From Bacteroidetes bacterium UBA3022 (lineage in GTDB: Bacteria; Bacteroidota; Bacteroidia; Chitinophagales; BACL12): a stretch of DNA of 47,208 nt. How positions within the stretch are numbered: position 1 is the first letter of the stretch; each line of letters starts with the position of its first letter. Shown piece after piece: positions 16,861-23,836 of the stretch. The position numbers and the translations under genes are program-made. The DNA lies in the NCBI GenBank assembly GCA_002346225.1, contig DDYY01000087.1, forward strand, positions 1,480 to 48,687. The letters are read 5' to 3'. Below the pieces are notes generated by a model, which saw only the letters and a list, made by a program, of their open reading frames with translations, made no database searches and was not told where the DNA came from.

Positions 16861-18386
16861 GCCGCAGCAACTTTATTGCGGAGTCGGTTCAACACCATGT
16901 CCCACAGTGTTTCATAAGGAATGATTTCCCACTCGTGGACAATGTTTTCATCATTGACCTCCTCCGTCATTTTCTTATAGAATTTCATGGCCATCTGGCG
17001 TGTCCTTTCGTACTTGAAATCCTCTTTTTCCATCGTGAGCAACATTTTAAGGAAGCAATTGCTTCTAAAACTGTCGTCTTTTCTCAGGTAGCGGCTGCAG
17101 TATACATTCAACGCCTCCGAGCGATTGATGATACCGGTGTAATCGCCTTTTTCCAGCATGTAGAGAATCTGAAGCACCAGAATAGCTACATTGAAGCCCT
17201 TCTTGTCTTTGGAGAAATGCGGCACTTCGTTCAGGAATTTCAGCAGACGGAATTTCCGCTTGCCATCGTCAAATAAGAGATCCTTATTCAGGCCTTCGGT
17301 TTCAAAGATATATTTGATATAGGCCTCAAAAATCTTCCATTTCTCCTGCCTTTCAGGTGCTGTGAACTGGAATCTGGGGTGATTGATAACCTTCAGATAT
17401 ATACCGGCAGCGTTGATATAGTTTTTCGTGTGCATGGCCAGAAGGAAATATACCTCCAGGAATACAAACCAATTGTTAGAGCCTTCCGTAAAGAGCTCCA
17501 GACAGCGGTCGGCATTCGTACGGCCATTCTCATAATCCCTCAACTGGAGATAACAGTTGATCTTGGTAAGTGCCAGTCCGGCTTGTTTCACTTTCTGACG
17601 GAATGGCTCATTCTTATCAAGGAAAGCTTCTGCCTGCTCGCATACCTCAATGGTACCCTGGTAGTCTCCTTTAAATTGCAGATATAGAATCCATATCTGG
17701 TACATATTGAAGTGCAATATACAAGAGTCGGATAGTGCTGTTAATGCACGTACCTTTTCCAGGTATTCACCGGCGATACGCGCGCGCTCCTCATCTACAG
17801 AGCCGGAGGAGGTAAGCCCGATGGTAAGGCGCTGGTACATTTCCTCAGACTGCATCTCATAGCCAAGTTCCACCATGGCTTTATTGGCTATTTCTGCATA
17901 TTGCTCGTACTCTTTAGACTTTCCCGCTAAACTGCTGTTGGTCATCAGAATCCGGGAACAGTTGAGAATGATATCGGTAAAGCGGAAGTTCTGGGCTACA
18001 TGCAGGGTTTTTGCTGCCAGTTTGGTAGCAGCATTCCGGGCGCCGCTGCTCAGCAGGATGCGAATTAATGCCCAGTTCTTATTACAGGTATAATAGGCAC
18101 TGTGGTAATTGGAGAAGGAAGGGTCATTGGCATCCAGGAAAAACAAAGTATTCATCAAACGCTTGGTAAACCTCGATTTCAGCTGACGGTACTTGTCATC
18201 TAAAGGAGTAGTCTGATAGAGTACCTCTGCCGCCTCCTCGTCGGTCTTAAAATCATTATTTACGAGTCCCTCATAGAATTCATTGAATTTACTCTCCTTC
18301 TTATTCAATAAGCTTTTATCAAAAATCTCAATCTTGCTGATCCGCTTCTTGGTCACAATCTTGCTAATCTCAATAAGGGTTCTCAT
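16857..18386 (-). CDS. Uncharacterised 509-residue alpha-helical (TPR-like) protein
   Basis: I do not recognise a named family. The protein is predicted to be almost wholly helical with irregular TPR-like helix pairs; examples are the stretches CNKNWALIRILLSSGARNAA, FKGDYQGTIEVCEQAEAFL and LQLRDYENGRTNADRCLELF. There is no signal peptide or membrane segment, so it is probably cytoplasmic. The N-terminal 45 residues are very basic and charged (KIVTKKRISKIEIFDKSLLN). It has its own promoter at 18473-18502 with a leader of about 80 nt and is followed by the cupin gene through a TTGA overlap. Similar lone helical-repeat proteins of about this size occur in Bacteroidota genomes; a scaffold role is only a guess. 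Confidence 0.75.
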   Translation of the reverse strand: MRTLIEISKIVTKKRISKIEIFDKSLLNKKESKFNEFYEGLVNNDFKTDEEAAEVLYQTTPLDDKYRQLKSRFTKRLMNTLFFLDANDPSFSNYHSAYYTCNKNWALIRILLSSGARNAATKLAAKTLHVAQNFRFTDIILNCSRILMTNSSLAGKSKEYEQYAEIANKAMVELGYEMQSEEMYQRLTIGLTSSGSVDEERARIAGEYLEKVRALTALSDSCILHFNMYQIWILYLQFKGDYQGTIEVCEQAEAFLDKNEPFRQKVKQAGLALTKINCYLQLRDYENGRTNADRCLELFTEGSNNWFVFLEVYFLLAMHTKNYINAAGIYLKVINHPRFQFTAPERQEKWKIFEAYIKYIFETEGLNKDLLFDDGKRKFRLLKFLNEVPHFSKDKKGFNVAILVLQILYMLEKGDYTGIINRSEALNVYCSRYLRKDDSFRSNCFLKMLLTMEKEDFKYERTRQMAMKFYKKMTEEVNDENIVHEWEIIPYETLWDMVLNRLRNKVAAA

Positions 18387-18472
18387 ATGGTTTTCGTTTA
18401 AGTAATTAATTTACAGTAACATAGACATATAATCGATACCATTCGATGGTCATTTGTTGATGAAACCTGTCA

Positions 18473-18502
18473 CAAATATACATTTAGATTTCAATTTGCA
18501 AA
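18473..18502 (-). promoter_or_regulatory. Bacteroidota-type promoter of the 509-residue protein gene
   Basis: Read on the minus strand: TTTG (18502-18499), an 18-bp spacer and a perfect TATATTTG (18480-18473). The predicted transcript start is near 18469, giving a leader of about 80 nt before ATG 18386. Confidence 0.65.
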
Positions 18503-18675
18503 ATCAGAAAGAAAAAAAAATATCCTGTAACGCCCTATATATAAGGGTTAGGAGGTTTATCTCAGTTTTATGCATTTTTAGGTCAAAAATGTCACAAAAA
18601 ATTAGGCTAAATAGAATAAAAATGTTATTATTGGGGATTAAATCGGGTTTTTGAATTATAAATATTGTCACCAAA

Positions 18676-18705
18676 TTGAATTTGCTGTAACTGATTGTAT
18701 GTTTG
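18676..18705 (+). promoter_or_regulatory. Bacteroidota-type promoter of an orphan short transcript
   Basis: TTG at 18676-18678, exactly 19 bp of spacer, and a perfect TATGTTTG at 18698-18705. This is the best match to the consensus in the window, yet no ordinary gene follows; the transcript would start near 18709 and end at the terminator at 18865-18897, about 190 nt in all. Confidence 0.65.
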
Positions 18706-18739
18706 CTTGGTCTATCTTAGCATCATCAATCAAAACAAT

Positions 18740-18829
18740 ATGCTTAACCAAACCCACACGACTATGACAAAAAATTACACACAAGAGCACATCGTTCACA
18801 TCGTTATCATCGATCTGGACGAGCTATAA
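18740..18829 (+). CDS. 29-codon small ORF in an isolated transcription unit
   Basis: The ORF starts at ATG 18740 and ends with TAA at 18827-18829; a second in-frame ATG at 18764 would give 21 residues. The product ends HIVHIVIIDLDEL: a hydrophobic Ile/Val-rich patch flanked by His and capped by an acidic tail. Part of it comes from a perfect 9-bp tandem duplication (CACATCGTT at 18788-18796 and 18797-18805). It is bracketed by a consensus promoter and a strong terminator, and the nearest plus-strand gene downstream is mtnA, 1.7 kb away. It could be a small protein, a relic leader peptide or an incidental ORF in a small RNA. Coding status is uncertain. Confidence 0.4.
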   Translation: MLNQTHTTMTKNYTQEHIVHIVIIDLDEL

Positions 18830-18864
18830 CTTACAGTTGGTTTGTTTCATAAATTAGGTTCACG

Positions 18865-18897
18865 AACAACAAAAGGCCCATTAGGGCCTTTGTTGTT
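18865..18897 (+). terminator. Intrinsic terminator of the orphan short transcript
   Basis: A long stem AACAACAAAAGGCCC / GGGCCTTTGTTGTT with one bulged A and an ATTA loop, followed by a weak T-rich tail. It is palindromic enough to work in both directions. Confidence 0.7.
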
Positions 18898-18907
18898 TCT
18901 GGGAAAA

Positions 18908-18940
18908 ACAAAAGACCGGTCTTGCAACCGGTCTTTTTGT
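18908..18940 (-). terminator. Intrinsic terminator of the ompH-like gene (probably bidirectional)
   Basis: Stem AAAAGACCGGT / ACCGGTCTTTT with loop CTTGCA (about 18910-18937), T-rich on both sides. It lies 20 bp beyond the stop codon of the OmpH/Skp gene on the minus strand. Confidence 0.75.
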
Positions 18941-18959
18941 TTATAGCGATAAGGGTCTT

Positions 18960-19460
18960 TTAAATACCTAACTGCTTCTTCACCAGTTCCAGCAGATTAT
19001 CACTCTCCGGTGCCTGAATAACAGTACCATTGCTGGAGTCGAGTACATAAGTATAACCATTGGCATCGGCTACTTCTTTTACTACAGCGGTAGCTTTACT
19101 AATAATGGGCTCGTATAATTCATTCCGCTTGTTCTGGATTTTTTCCTGTGAGCTGGATTCAAAATTGGTAATGCGCTGCTCCAGATTGGATAAGTCTTGC
19201 ATACGGGCCTCACGGGCAATTTCGCTCATCGCGTTGTCTGTTTGCAACTGATTGGCCAGTTTTTGATACTCCATGATATATTCACGGTATTGCGCTTCGA
19301 GATCCTTCGCCAAAGCCTGCAATTTCTCATCTGCCGTTTTGGTTTCCGGCATCATGCTCAGCAGTTCCAGGGAATTGATATATCCGATTTTAATATTCTG
19401 TGCATGCGTAACCGATAGGGTGAGCATTAAAAGCAATGCGGCTAATACTGATTTGTTCAT
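18960..19460 (-). CDS. OmpH/Skp family periplasmic chaperone
   Basis: A 166-residue secreted protein with a signal peptide (MNKSVLAALLLMLTLSVTHAQ), then KIGYINSLELLSMMPETK, the conserved opening of OmpH/Skp, followed by a long coiled coil (residues ~40-125) and the return strand region ending NGYTYVLDSSNGTVI. Skp-type trimers hold unfolded outer-membrane proteins in the periplasm. Starting at ATG 19460 puts the signal peptide at the N-terminus; the frame stays open upstream to 19505, but that part overlaps the promoter box at 19493-19500. It is a single-gene unit with a terminator at 18908-18940. Bacteroidota often have two copies in tandem; only one is present here. Confidence 0.92.
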   Translation of the reverse strand: MNKSVLAALLLMLTLSVTHAQNIKIGYINSLELLSMMPETKTADEKLQALAKDLEAQYREYIMEYQKLANQLQTDNAMSEIAREARMQDLSNLEQRITNFESSSQEKIQNKRNELYEPIISKATAVVKEVADANGYTYVLDSSNGTVIQAPESDNLLELVKKQLGI

Positions 19461-19492
19461 TTTGAGTTGTTTGATGGAATTCAATTGAGGCA

Positions 19493-19500
19493 CAAATATA
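19493..19500 (-). promoter_or_regulatory. -7 box of the ompH-like gene (TATATTTG)
   Basis: A perfect TATATTTG on the minus strand. The only TTG-like -33 candidate (19518-19516) is 15 bp away, shorter than usual. Predicted start near 19489 with a leader of about 29 nt. Confidence 0.5.
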
Positions 19501-19521
19501 AGCATACGAATGATTCAACAC

Positions 19522-20469
19522 TCAGCGAATAATACCCACGGCAATGAGTCCAATCAATGCAAGGGGCAGATCGCCTTCAATGGCCCACTGGAGTGTGGGA
19601 TCTGCATTCCACATCGGACGCATAATGCCATCTTCCAGTATCCACATTTTATCGGGGTTCGAATTCCAGAAAGGCTGGAAGGTATTGTCGGCCCATCTCC
19701 ATTGCAATTGTGGGTCGTTGTTCCAGAACGGCTTGATAATCCCATTTTCCCATGACCAGGCCATTTCCATTCCACCACCTCTAGCAGAAATGTCTTTTCC
19801 GTCAAACTCCCATTCGAGCGCATAAGGATTGGTGGTATTCCGCAGAATGCGCCCATTCCATTCCCAGGTTTGCATACCATAAGGATTCATGACCGGATAC
19901 ATCATTCCACCTGTTGTATAGCTGTTGGAGCCTGCCGCCACCGATTCCAGTCGCTCTATGACCGCTACATCCAAATCAAATGCGACAATAAACAGATAGG
20001 CGGCCATGACTGCTCTTGCAGGAGTTATGGAACTCCCTCTTACATAGCCCAGGGTATCACCGGTAAGGCCATGCAATGCTGCCCAGTTGTCTTCAGACAA
20101 TTGGGTGTACGACAGCATGCACTGATTTTCAACATCAATCGGAAAGTCTCCCAGATAAAAACTGCCTTTCCTGCTGATAAACCGGATGGTCTTTCCATCG
20201 GGCTCGAAAATAAGTCCGGCTTTCTTAGAGAAGGGATCCTTCATGTCTACCAGCAACAGAATATTGCCGGTGCCCACACTTGCTCCGTCATATATGGTAT
20301 TCCCGCGAATGGTAAAGCGCTGCAAGTCCGGAGCCGTAAACACAGCGCCGTCTTCAATGCTGCCGAGCAGCTGCTCTTCTGTGTCCAGCACGAATACATC
20401 GCCTGTATTTTGTCCGGCAAGGACCGAAAAAATACAAAGGCACCCCAGGAATAATATCGATCGCAGCAT
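19522..20469 (-). CDS. Exported protein with Trp-anchored tandem repeats
   Basis: A 315-residue protein I cannot name. It has a signal peptide (ILFLGCLCIFSVLAGQ), an N-terminal half (20-185) rich in short strands (FVLDTEEQLLGSIEDGAVF, NTIYDGASVG, FISRKGSFYLGDFPID), and a C-terminal half made of repeats that each begin at a tryptophan: W202, W220, W238, W257, W276 and W295, spaced 18, 18, 19, 19 and 19 residues. The last three full units share PFWN-x-D/N-P. The C-terminus is a hydrophobic stretch (LPLALIGLIAVGIIR) that may sit in a membrane. W-x-W-[DN]-G-type repeats occur in uncharacterised surface proteins of Bacteroidota. It is divergent from mtnA; a minus-strand TAATTTTA (20482-20475) lies just before its ATG. 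Confidence 0.75.
   Translation of the reverse strand: MLRSILFLGCLCIFSVLAGQNTGDVFVLDTEEQLLGSIEDGAVFTAPDLQRFTIRGNTIYDGASVGTGNILLLVDMKDPFSKKAGLIFEPDGKTIRFISRKGSFYLGDFPIDVENQCMLSYTQLSEDNWAALHGLTGDTLGYVRGSSITPARAVMAAYLFIVAFDLDVAVIERLESVAAGSNSYTTGGMMYPVMNPYGMQTWEWNGRILRNTTNPYALEWEFDGKDISARGGGMEMAWSWENGIIKPFWNNDPQLQWRWADNTFQPFWNSNPDKMWILEDGIMRPMWNADPTLQWAIEGDLPLALIGLIAVGIIR
19573..19866 (-). repeat. Tandem 18/19-residue Trp repeats within the coding region
   Basis: Five complete repeat units (W202 to Q294 of the protein) and the start of a sixth. Protein similarity is clear, especially in the last three units (WSWENGIIKPFWNNDP, WRWADNTFQPFWNSNP, WILEDGIMRPMWNADP), while DNA identity is lower, suggesting old duplications under protein-level selection. 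Confidence 0.75.
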
Positions 20470-20513
20470 TTGCCTAAAATTACATTCATTAACGGTAATT
20501 AAACGCTATTTAT

Positions 20514-20521
20514 CATCTTTG
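20514..20521 (+). promoter_or_regulatory. Candidate -7 box of mtnA (CATCTTTG)
   Basis: One mismatch to TAnnTTTG, ending six bases before the mtnA ATG; no good TTG at the right distance. If real, the transcript has a leader of only about 3 nt. Confidence 0.25.
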
Positions 20522-20527
20522 CCATCT

Positions 20528-21646
20528 ATGCTGGTCAACGGAAAACCGCACCGAACCATTTGGTTATCTGACGTAATGCCCGTTCAGGTGCAGGTCATAG
20601 ACCAGCGCCACCTCCCGCATCGACTGGTGTACGCTACGATTCCGGATGTGGAAACTGCAGCCATCGCTATTAAGGACATGTGGGTGAGGGGGGCTCCGTT
20701 AATCGGTGCCACGGCAGCATGGGGCATGTACCTGGCAGCGGCTTCCATCCCTGCCAGATGCGATATGAAATTCTGGTTCGAAGAAGCCTATTCACTTTTA
20801 TTGAAGGCGCGGCCCACAGCAGTCAACCTGAAGTGGGCATTGGACCTGATGCTCAATACCCTGCAGGCATCCAGTGATCCGGACGAAGCAAAGCTGACTG
20901 CCATGCGGATGGCTAAGGAAATAACCGAAGCTGATGTGCGCACGAATGCTGCTATCGGTGAGCATGGATACGGTCTGCTAAAGGAAATGTATGAACGGCT
21001 CCGTCGACCCATCAATATTCTCACCCATTGCAATGCGGGATGGCTTGCTACAGTCGATTGGGGAACTGCTACAGCTCCTATCTATAAAGCAGCGGCCGCT
21101 GGGATTCCCCTGCATGTATGGGTGGATGAAACAAGACCCCGTAATCAGGGAGCGGCCTTAACCGCATGGGAATTGCAGCAGATGGATATTCCGCATACAC
21201 TGGTGGTGGATAATGCCGGCGGCCGATTGATGCAGGAGGGGAAAGTAGATGTGCTGATAACCGGCACAGACCGGGTGGATAATAACGGGAATGTCTGCAA
21301 CAAAATCGGGACCTACCTGAAAGCCCTGGCAGCAGCCGATAACAATATCCCTTTTTTCGTGGCCCTGCCTTCCAGCACCATCGACTGGCGTATCAGTGAT
21401 GGTCTGAAAGATATCCCTGTAGAATACAGAGATGAAGCGGAAGTCCTGACCGTTGCCGGAAGCTGGAAGGAACAGTCCATCGAGGTCTCCATCGCTCCCC
21501 AGGGCACCCGGGCAGCGAATCCGGCTTTCGATATAACACCGGCAAAATACGTTACGGGTTTTATCACAGAAGCAGGCATATGCGAAGCCAGCCGAAAGGG
21601 ATTGCTGCAGCTTTTCCCCGACCGGCATCGACTCATACAGGATTAG
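20528..21646 (+). CDS. mtnA: S-methyl-5-thioribose-1-phosphate isomerase
   Basis: A 372-residue member of the aIF2B/MtnA family. Substrate-binding R-G-A-P (residues 54-57, VRGAPLIGATAAWGM), the catalytic cysteine C168 in THCNAG and the catalytic aspartate D248 in GTDRVDNNGNVCNKIGTY are all present, which separates it from eIF2B subunits. It converts methylthioribose-1-phosphate to methylthioribulose-1-phosphate in methionine salvage and can also accept 5-deoxyribose-1-phosphate. ATG 20528 is the natural start; the frame remains open further upstream across the divergent gene, but that extension does not match the family. A class II aldolase gene follows by 2 bp, so the two act together. Confidence 0.94.
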   Translation: MLVNGKPHRTIWLSDVMPVQVQVIDQRHLPHRLVYATIPDVETAAIAIKDMWVRGAPLIGATAAWGMYLAAASIPARCDMKFWFEEAYSLLLKARPTAVNLKWALDLMLNTLQASSDPDEAKLTAMRMAKEITEADVRTNAAIGEHGYGLLKEMYERLRRPINILTHCNAGWLATVDWGTATAPIYKAAAAGIPLHVWVDETRPRNQGAALTAWELQQMDIPHTLVVDNAGGRLMQEGKVDVLITGTDRVDNNGNVCNKIGTYLKALAAADNNIPFFVALPSSTIDWRISDGLKDIPVEYRDEAEVLTVAGSWKEQSIEVSIAPQGTRAANPAFDITPAKYVTGFITEAGICEASRKGLLQLFPDRHRLIQD

Positions 21647-21648
21647 CC

Positions 21649-22233
21649 ATGGATGAGGGATATATCAAGTATGTACAGCACTGGGAAAAAGCGCCCATTG
21701 TTTCCAATAAAGCATCCACAACGCTGGTAGCTGCCCGCCAAACGCTTTTTCAGTTAGGTGGTATTGGCGTTTATCCCAATGGTATTGGTTATGGTAATGT
21801 AAGCATCCGACTTCCGGACAACCATTTTCTGATAACTGCCAGTGCCACCGGTCATCTGCCTTTTATCGGCGTGGACCAGCTGTGCGAAGTGACACGGGTC
21901 GATATAACCTCCAACACACTCTGGTGTCGCGGTGGCATGCCTGCATCTTCTGAGTCCATGACACATGCTGCTATTTATGATGCCTCCGAACACATTCAGG
22001 CAGTAGTGCACATTCATCACCCGCAACTCTGGAAGCGGCTGCTGTATAAGGCTCCGACGGTCCCTGCTACGGTTCAGTACGGAACGCCGGAAATGGCGCA
22101 AAACCTCGGCGCGCTGGTGCGTGAAGCCAACGGGCAGGGGGAATTATTGGTAACTGCCGGACATGAAGATGGCATATTCAGTTTTGGCGACGATATGCAG
22201 GAGGCATTAACGCTGATACAAAACAGTCTATAG
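21649..22233 (+). CDS. Class II aldolase/adducin family protein (MtnB dehydratase or sugar-phosphate aldolase)
   Basis: A 194-residue class II aldolase fold. Phosphate-site glycine motif GYGNVSIR (48-54), E102 in P-A-S-S-E-S, zinc ligands in VVHIHHP (H121, H123 or H124) and the third histidine H172 in TAGHEDG. It starts 2 bp after mtnA. Two activities would fit: methylthioribulose-1-phosphate dehydratase (MtnB) of the methionine salvage route, or the aldolase of the DHAP shunt, which cleaves the 5-methylthio- or 5-deoxy-ribulose-1-phosphate made by MtnA. No mtnC, mtnD or mtnX genes are nearby, which mildly favours the aldolase reading. Its end overlaps the convergent mqnD by 6 bp. Confidence 0.82.
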   Translation: MDEGYIKYVQHWEKAPIVSNKASTTLVAARQTLFQLGGIGVYPNGIGYGNVSIRLPDNHFLITASATGHLPFIGVDQLCEVTRVDITSNTLWCRGGMPASSESMTHAAIYDASEHIQAVVHIHHPQLWKRLLYKAPTVPATVQYGTPEMAQNLGALVREANGQGELLVTAGHEDGIFSFGDDMQEALTLIQNSL

Positions 22234-23061
22234 CTGGATAAACAGAGGACGCGTTATGCCGGGAATCAATCGAATTTCCTGGGCGGTTTGATACATGCGC
22301 TCTATGGCGTTACGCCCTTCTTCCCCTAAATCGAGACTAAATTCATTGACATACAAACGGATATGCTGTTCCATTACATCCTCATCCATTTCCTGTGCAT
22401 GCCGGGCAGTATAAGCAGTAGATGATGATCTGTCGGCAAAAGCAAAGGCAACACTTTCCCGGATAAGGCGATCTATATCGCGAATAGTACCTTCCCCCAG
22501 TGATCGTTTTGCAGCAATGCCTCCCAGTGGGACAGGTACCTGGTAGTTGGATTCCCAGTATGCACCCAGGTCCATGATTTTCTGCAGTCCTTTTCCTTCA
22601 TAGGTAAACCTGTTTTCATGGATGATTACCCCGGCATCAATGCGGTCATCCAATAACTCCTGCTCAATATGCGAAAACAACAACTCCTTCTTGGTGATGG
22701 CATCCGGAAAAGCGAGACTGAACAACAGGTTGGCTGTGGTCATTCTTCCGGGAATACCTACCACACAATCCGGAACCCTGGAAACAGGAATAGGGTCCTT
22801 GCTGATGAGCAGAGGACCACATCCTTTGCCCAGCGCTGAACCGGCATTGAGCAGAATGTAGTCGGCCGAAGCATAGGCGTAGGCATGGAAGCTTAATTTG
22901 GTGATGTCCACTTTTCCGGCGCGCGCCATTTTATTCAGCGCCTCCACATCTTCCATGACCACTTCAAAGGTGTAGTCGCCGGTATCGATTTTATGATGCA
23001 CCAGCGCATCGAAAATAAAGGTATCATTAGGGCAGGGAGAAAAACCAAGTGTAAGCTTCAT
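22228..23061 (-). CDS. mqnD: 1,4-dihydroxy-6-naphthoate synthase (futalosine menaquinone pathway)
   Basis: A 277-residue MqnA/MqnD-family protein with a periplasmic-binding-protein-like fold. It opens with LTLGFSPCPNDTFIF, the MqnD signature, followed by DVEALNKMARAGKVDITKLSFHAYAY and GCGPLLISKD. MqnD converts cyclic dehypoxanthine futalosine to 1,4-dihydroxy-6-naphthoate, so the organism makes menaquinone by the futalosine route. ATG 23061 overlaps the mqnB stop by four bases (ATGA), indicating an mqnB-mqnD operon on the minus strand. The other pathway genes (mqnA, mqnC, mqnE) are not in the window. Confidence 0.92.
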   Translation of the reverse strand: MKLTLGFSPCPNDTFIFDALVHHKIDTGDYTFEVVMEDVEALNKMARAGKVDITKLSFHAYAYASADYILLNAGSALGKGCGPLLISKDPIPVSRVPDCVVGIPGRMTTANLLFSLAFPDAITKKELLFSHIEQELLDDRIDAGVIIHENRFTYEGKGLQKIMDLGAYWESNYQVPVPLGGIAAKRSLGEGTIRDIDRLIRESVAFAFADRSSSTAYTARHAQEMDEDVMEQHIRLYVNEFSLDLGEEGRNAIERMYQTAQEIRLIPGITRPLFIQL

Positions 23062-23735
23062 ACAGACTGATTGAGTTCGTTCAGAATAGCATTTAGTGTT
23101 GCATTCAGTTCCTGAACAGCCAGCGGAATGTTCCAGTTCGCTTTGTTGCGTGGTTCTACCCAATTCGATATAGCTCTGATGCAGAGGGCTGGCATGCCGG
23201 ATTGGTGACAGGCATACAGAAATGCAGCACCTTCCATGGTTTCGATGTCGGGATGGTAGCGTTCCCGCATCTGTTCGATGGTTCTGGCATCTCCGGTAAC
23301 TGTCTGAACTGTGATGCCACGCACCTCGCTCAGTTGTTGCAGGGAGGTTAGTCCCTCATGTTGGGTGGATGTAATCCAGCCATCGGCCGATAACCAATCG
23401 CCTGCCGGTGACAGCAAGCCCGCTGCGGAGGCATCTGTAAACCCCTCCGGACTGGTATAGCCAAAATCAGCAAATCTGTCTGTGGTCACCTGTGTTACTG
23501 TTCCCGATGGCAGGCTGTTGTTGAATGAACCTGCAATGCCGGCGTTGATTACCAGGTCATATGCACTGCCGGCCAGTCTTCTCCCCAGCCAGAAGGCAGT
23601 ATGATTGATGCCCGGACCGGTAACGAGCACATCAATAGTAAGCCCGGAAAAGGAAGATTTCCTGCTTTGAGTAGCTGTGCCCTTGAACCAACCAGGTATT
23701 TCTTCTTGGGTAGCACTGACTAAAAGAATGCGCAT
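23058..23735 (-). CDS. mqnB: Futalosine hydrolase
   Basis: A 225-residue nucleoside phosphorylase/hydrolase-fold protein related to MTA/SAH nucleosidase. Key segments: VTGPGINHTAFWLGRRL, INAGIAGSFN, ETMEGAAF (E168 contacts the ribose) and ISNWVEPRNKANW, where N191 stands in place of the catalytic aspartate of MTA nucleosidase; the asparagine with V-E-P-R-N-x-A-N-W is, as I recall, typical of futalosine hydrolases. It releases the purine base from (aminodeoxy)futalosine. It is the first gene of the mqnB-mqnD pair. Residual MTA nucleosidase activity cannot be judged from sequence. Confidence 0.9.
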   Translation of the reverse strand: MRILLVSATQEEIPGWFKGTATQSRKSSFSGLTIDVLVTGPGINHTAFWLGRRLAGSAYDLVINAGIAGSFNNSLPSGTVTQVTTDRFADFGYTSPEGFTDASAAGLLSPAGDWLSADGWITSTQHEGLTSLQQLSEVRGITVQTVTGDARTIEQMRERYHPDIETMEGAAFLYACHQSGMPALCIRAISNWVEPRNKANWNIPLAVQELNATLNAILNELNQSV

Positions 23736-23836
23736 AATACAGTCTTAAACTTCTGTTCTGATGTTCTCAACAAAGAAATAACAATTTAGTACGAAATTTG
23801 CATGTCTCTGATAACATCAGAAATAATTATACCACC

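Larger units (their letters stand above)
18387..18959. other. 573-bp intergenic region
   Basis: The longest region without an ordinary gene in the window. It is AT-rich and contains the minus-strand promoter of the 509-residue protein gene (18473-18502), an imperfect CCCT...AGGG inverted motif at 18533-18547, a plus-strand promoter (18676-18705), a 29-codon ORF (18740-18829) and two terminators (18865-18897, 18908-18940). Between 18548 and 18675 I see nothing beyond AT-rich sequence. Confidence 0.6.

Noticed and set aside
18454..18654. 66-codon plus-strand ORF in the AT-rich intergenic region
   Set aside because: It crosses the minus-strand promoter, is Lys/Ile/Asn-rich as expected from AT-rich noncoding DNA and has no promoter of its own.
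20186..20527. In-frame N-terminal extension of mtnA across the divergent gene
   Set aside because: The extension overlaps the coding region of the Trp-repeat protein, matches no MtnA, and ATG 20528 gives the normal length.
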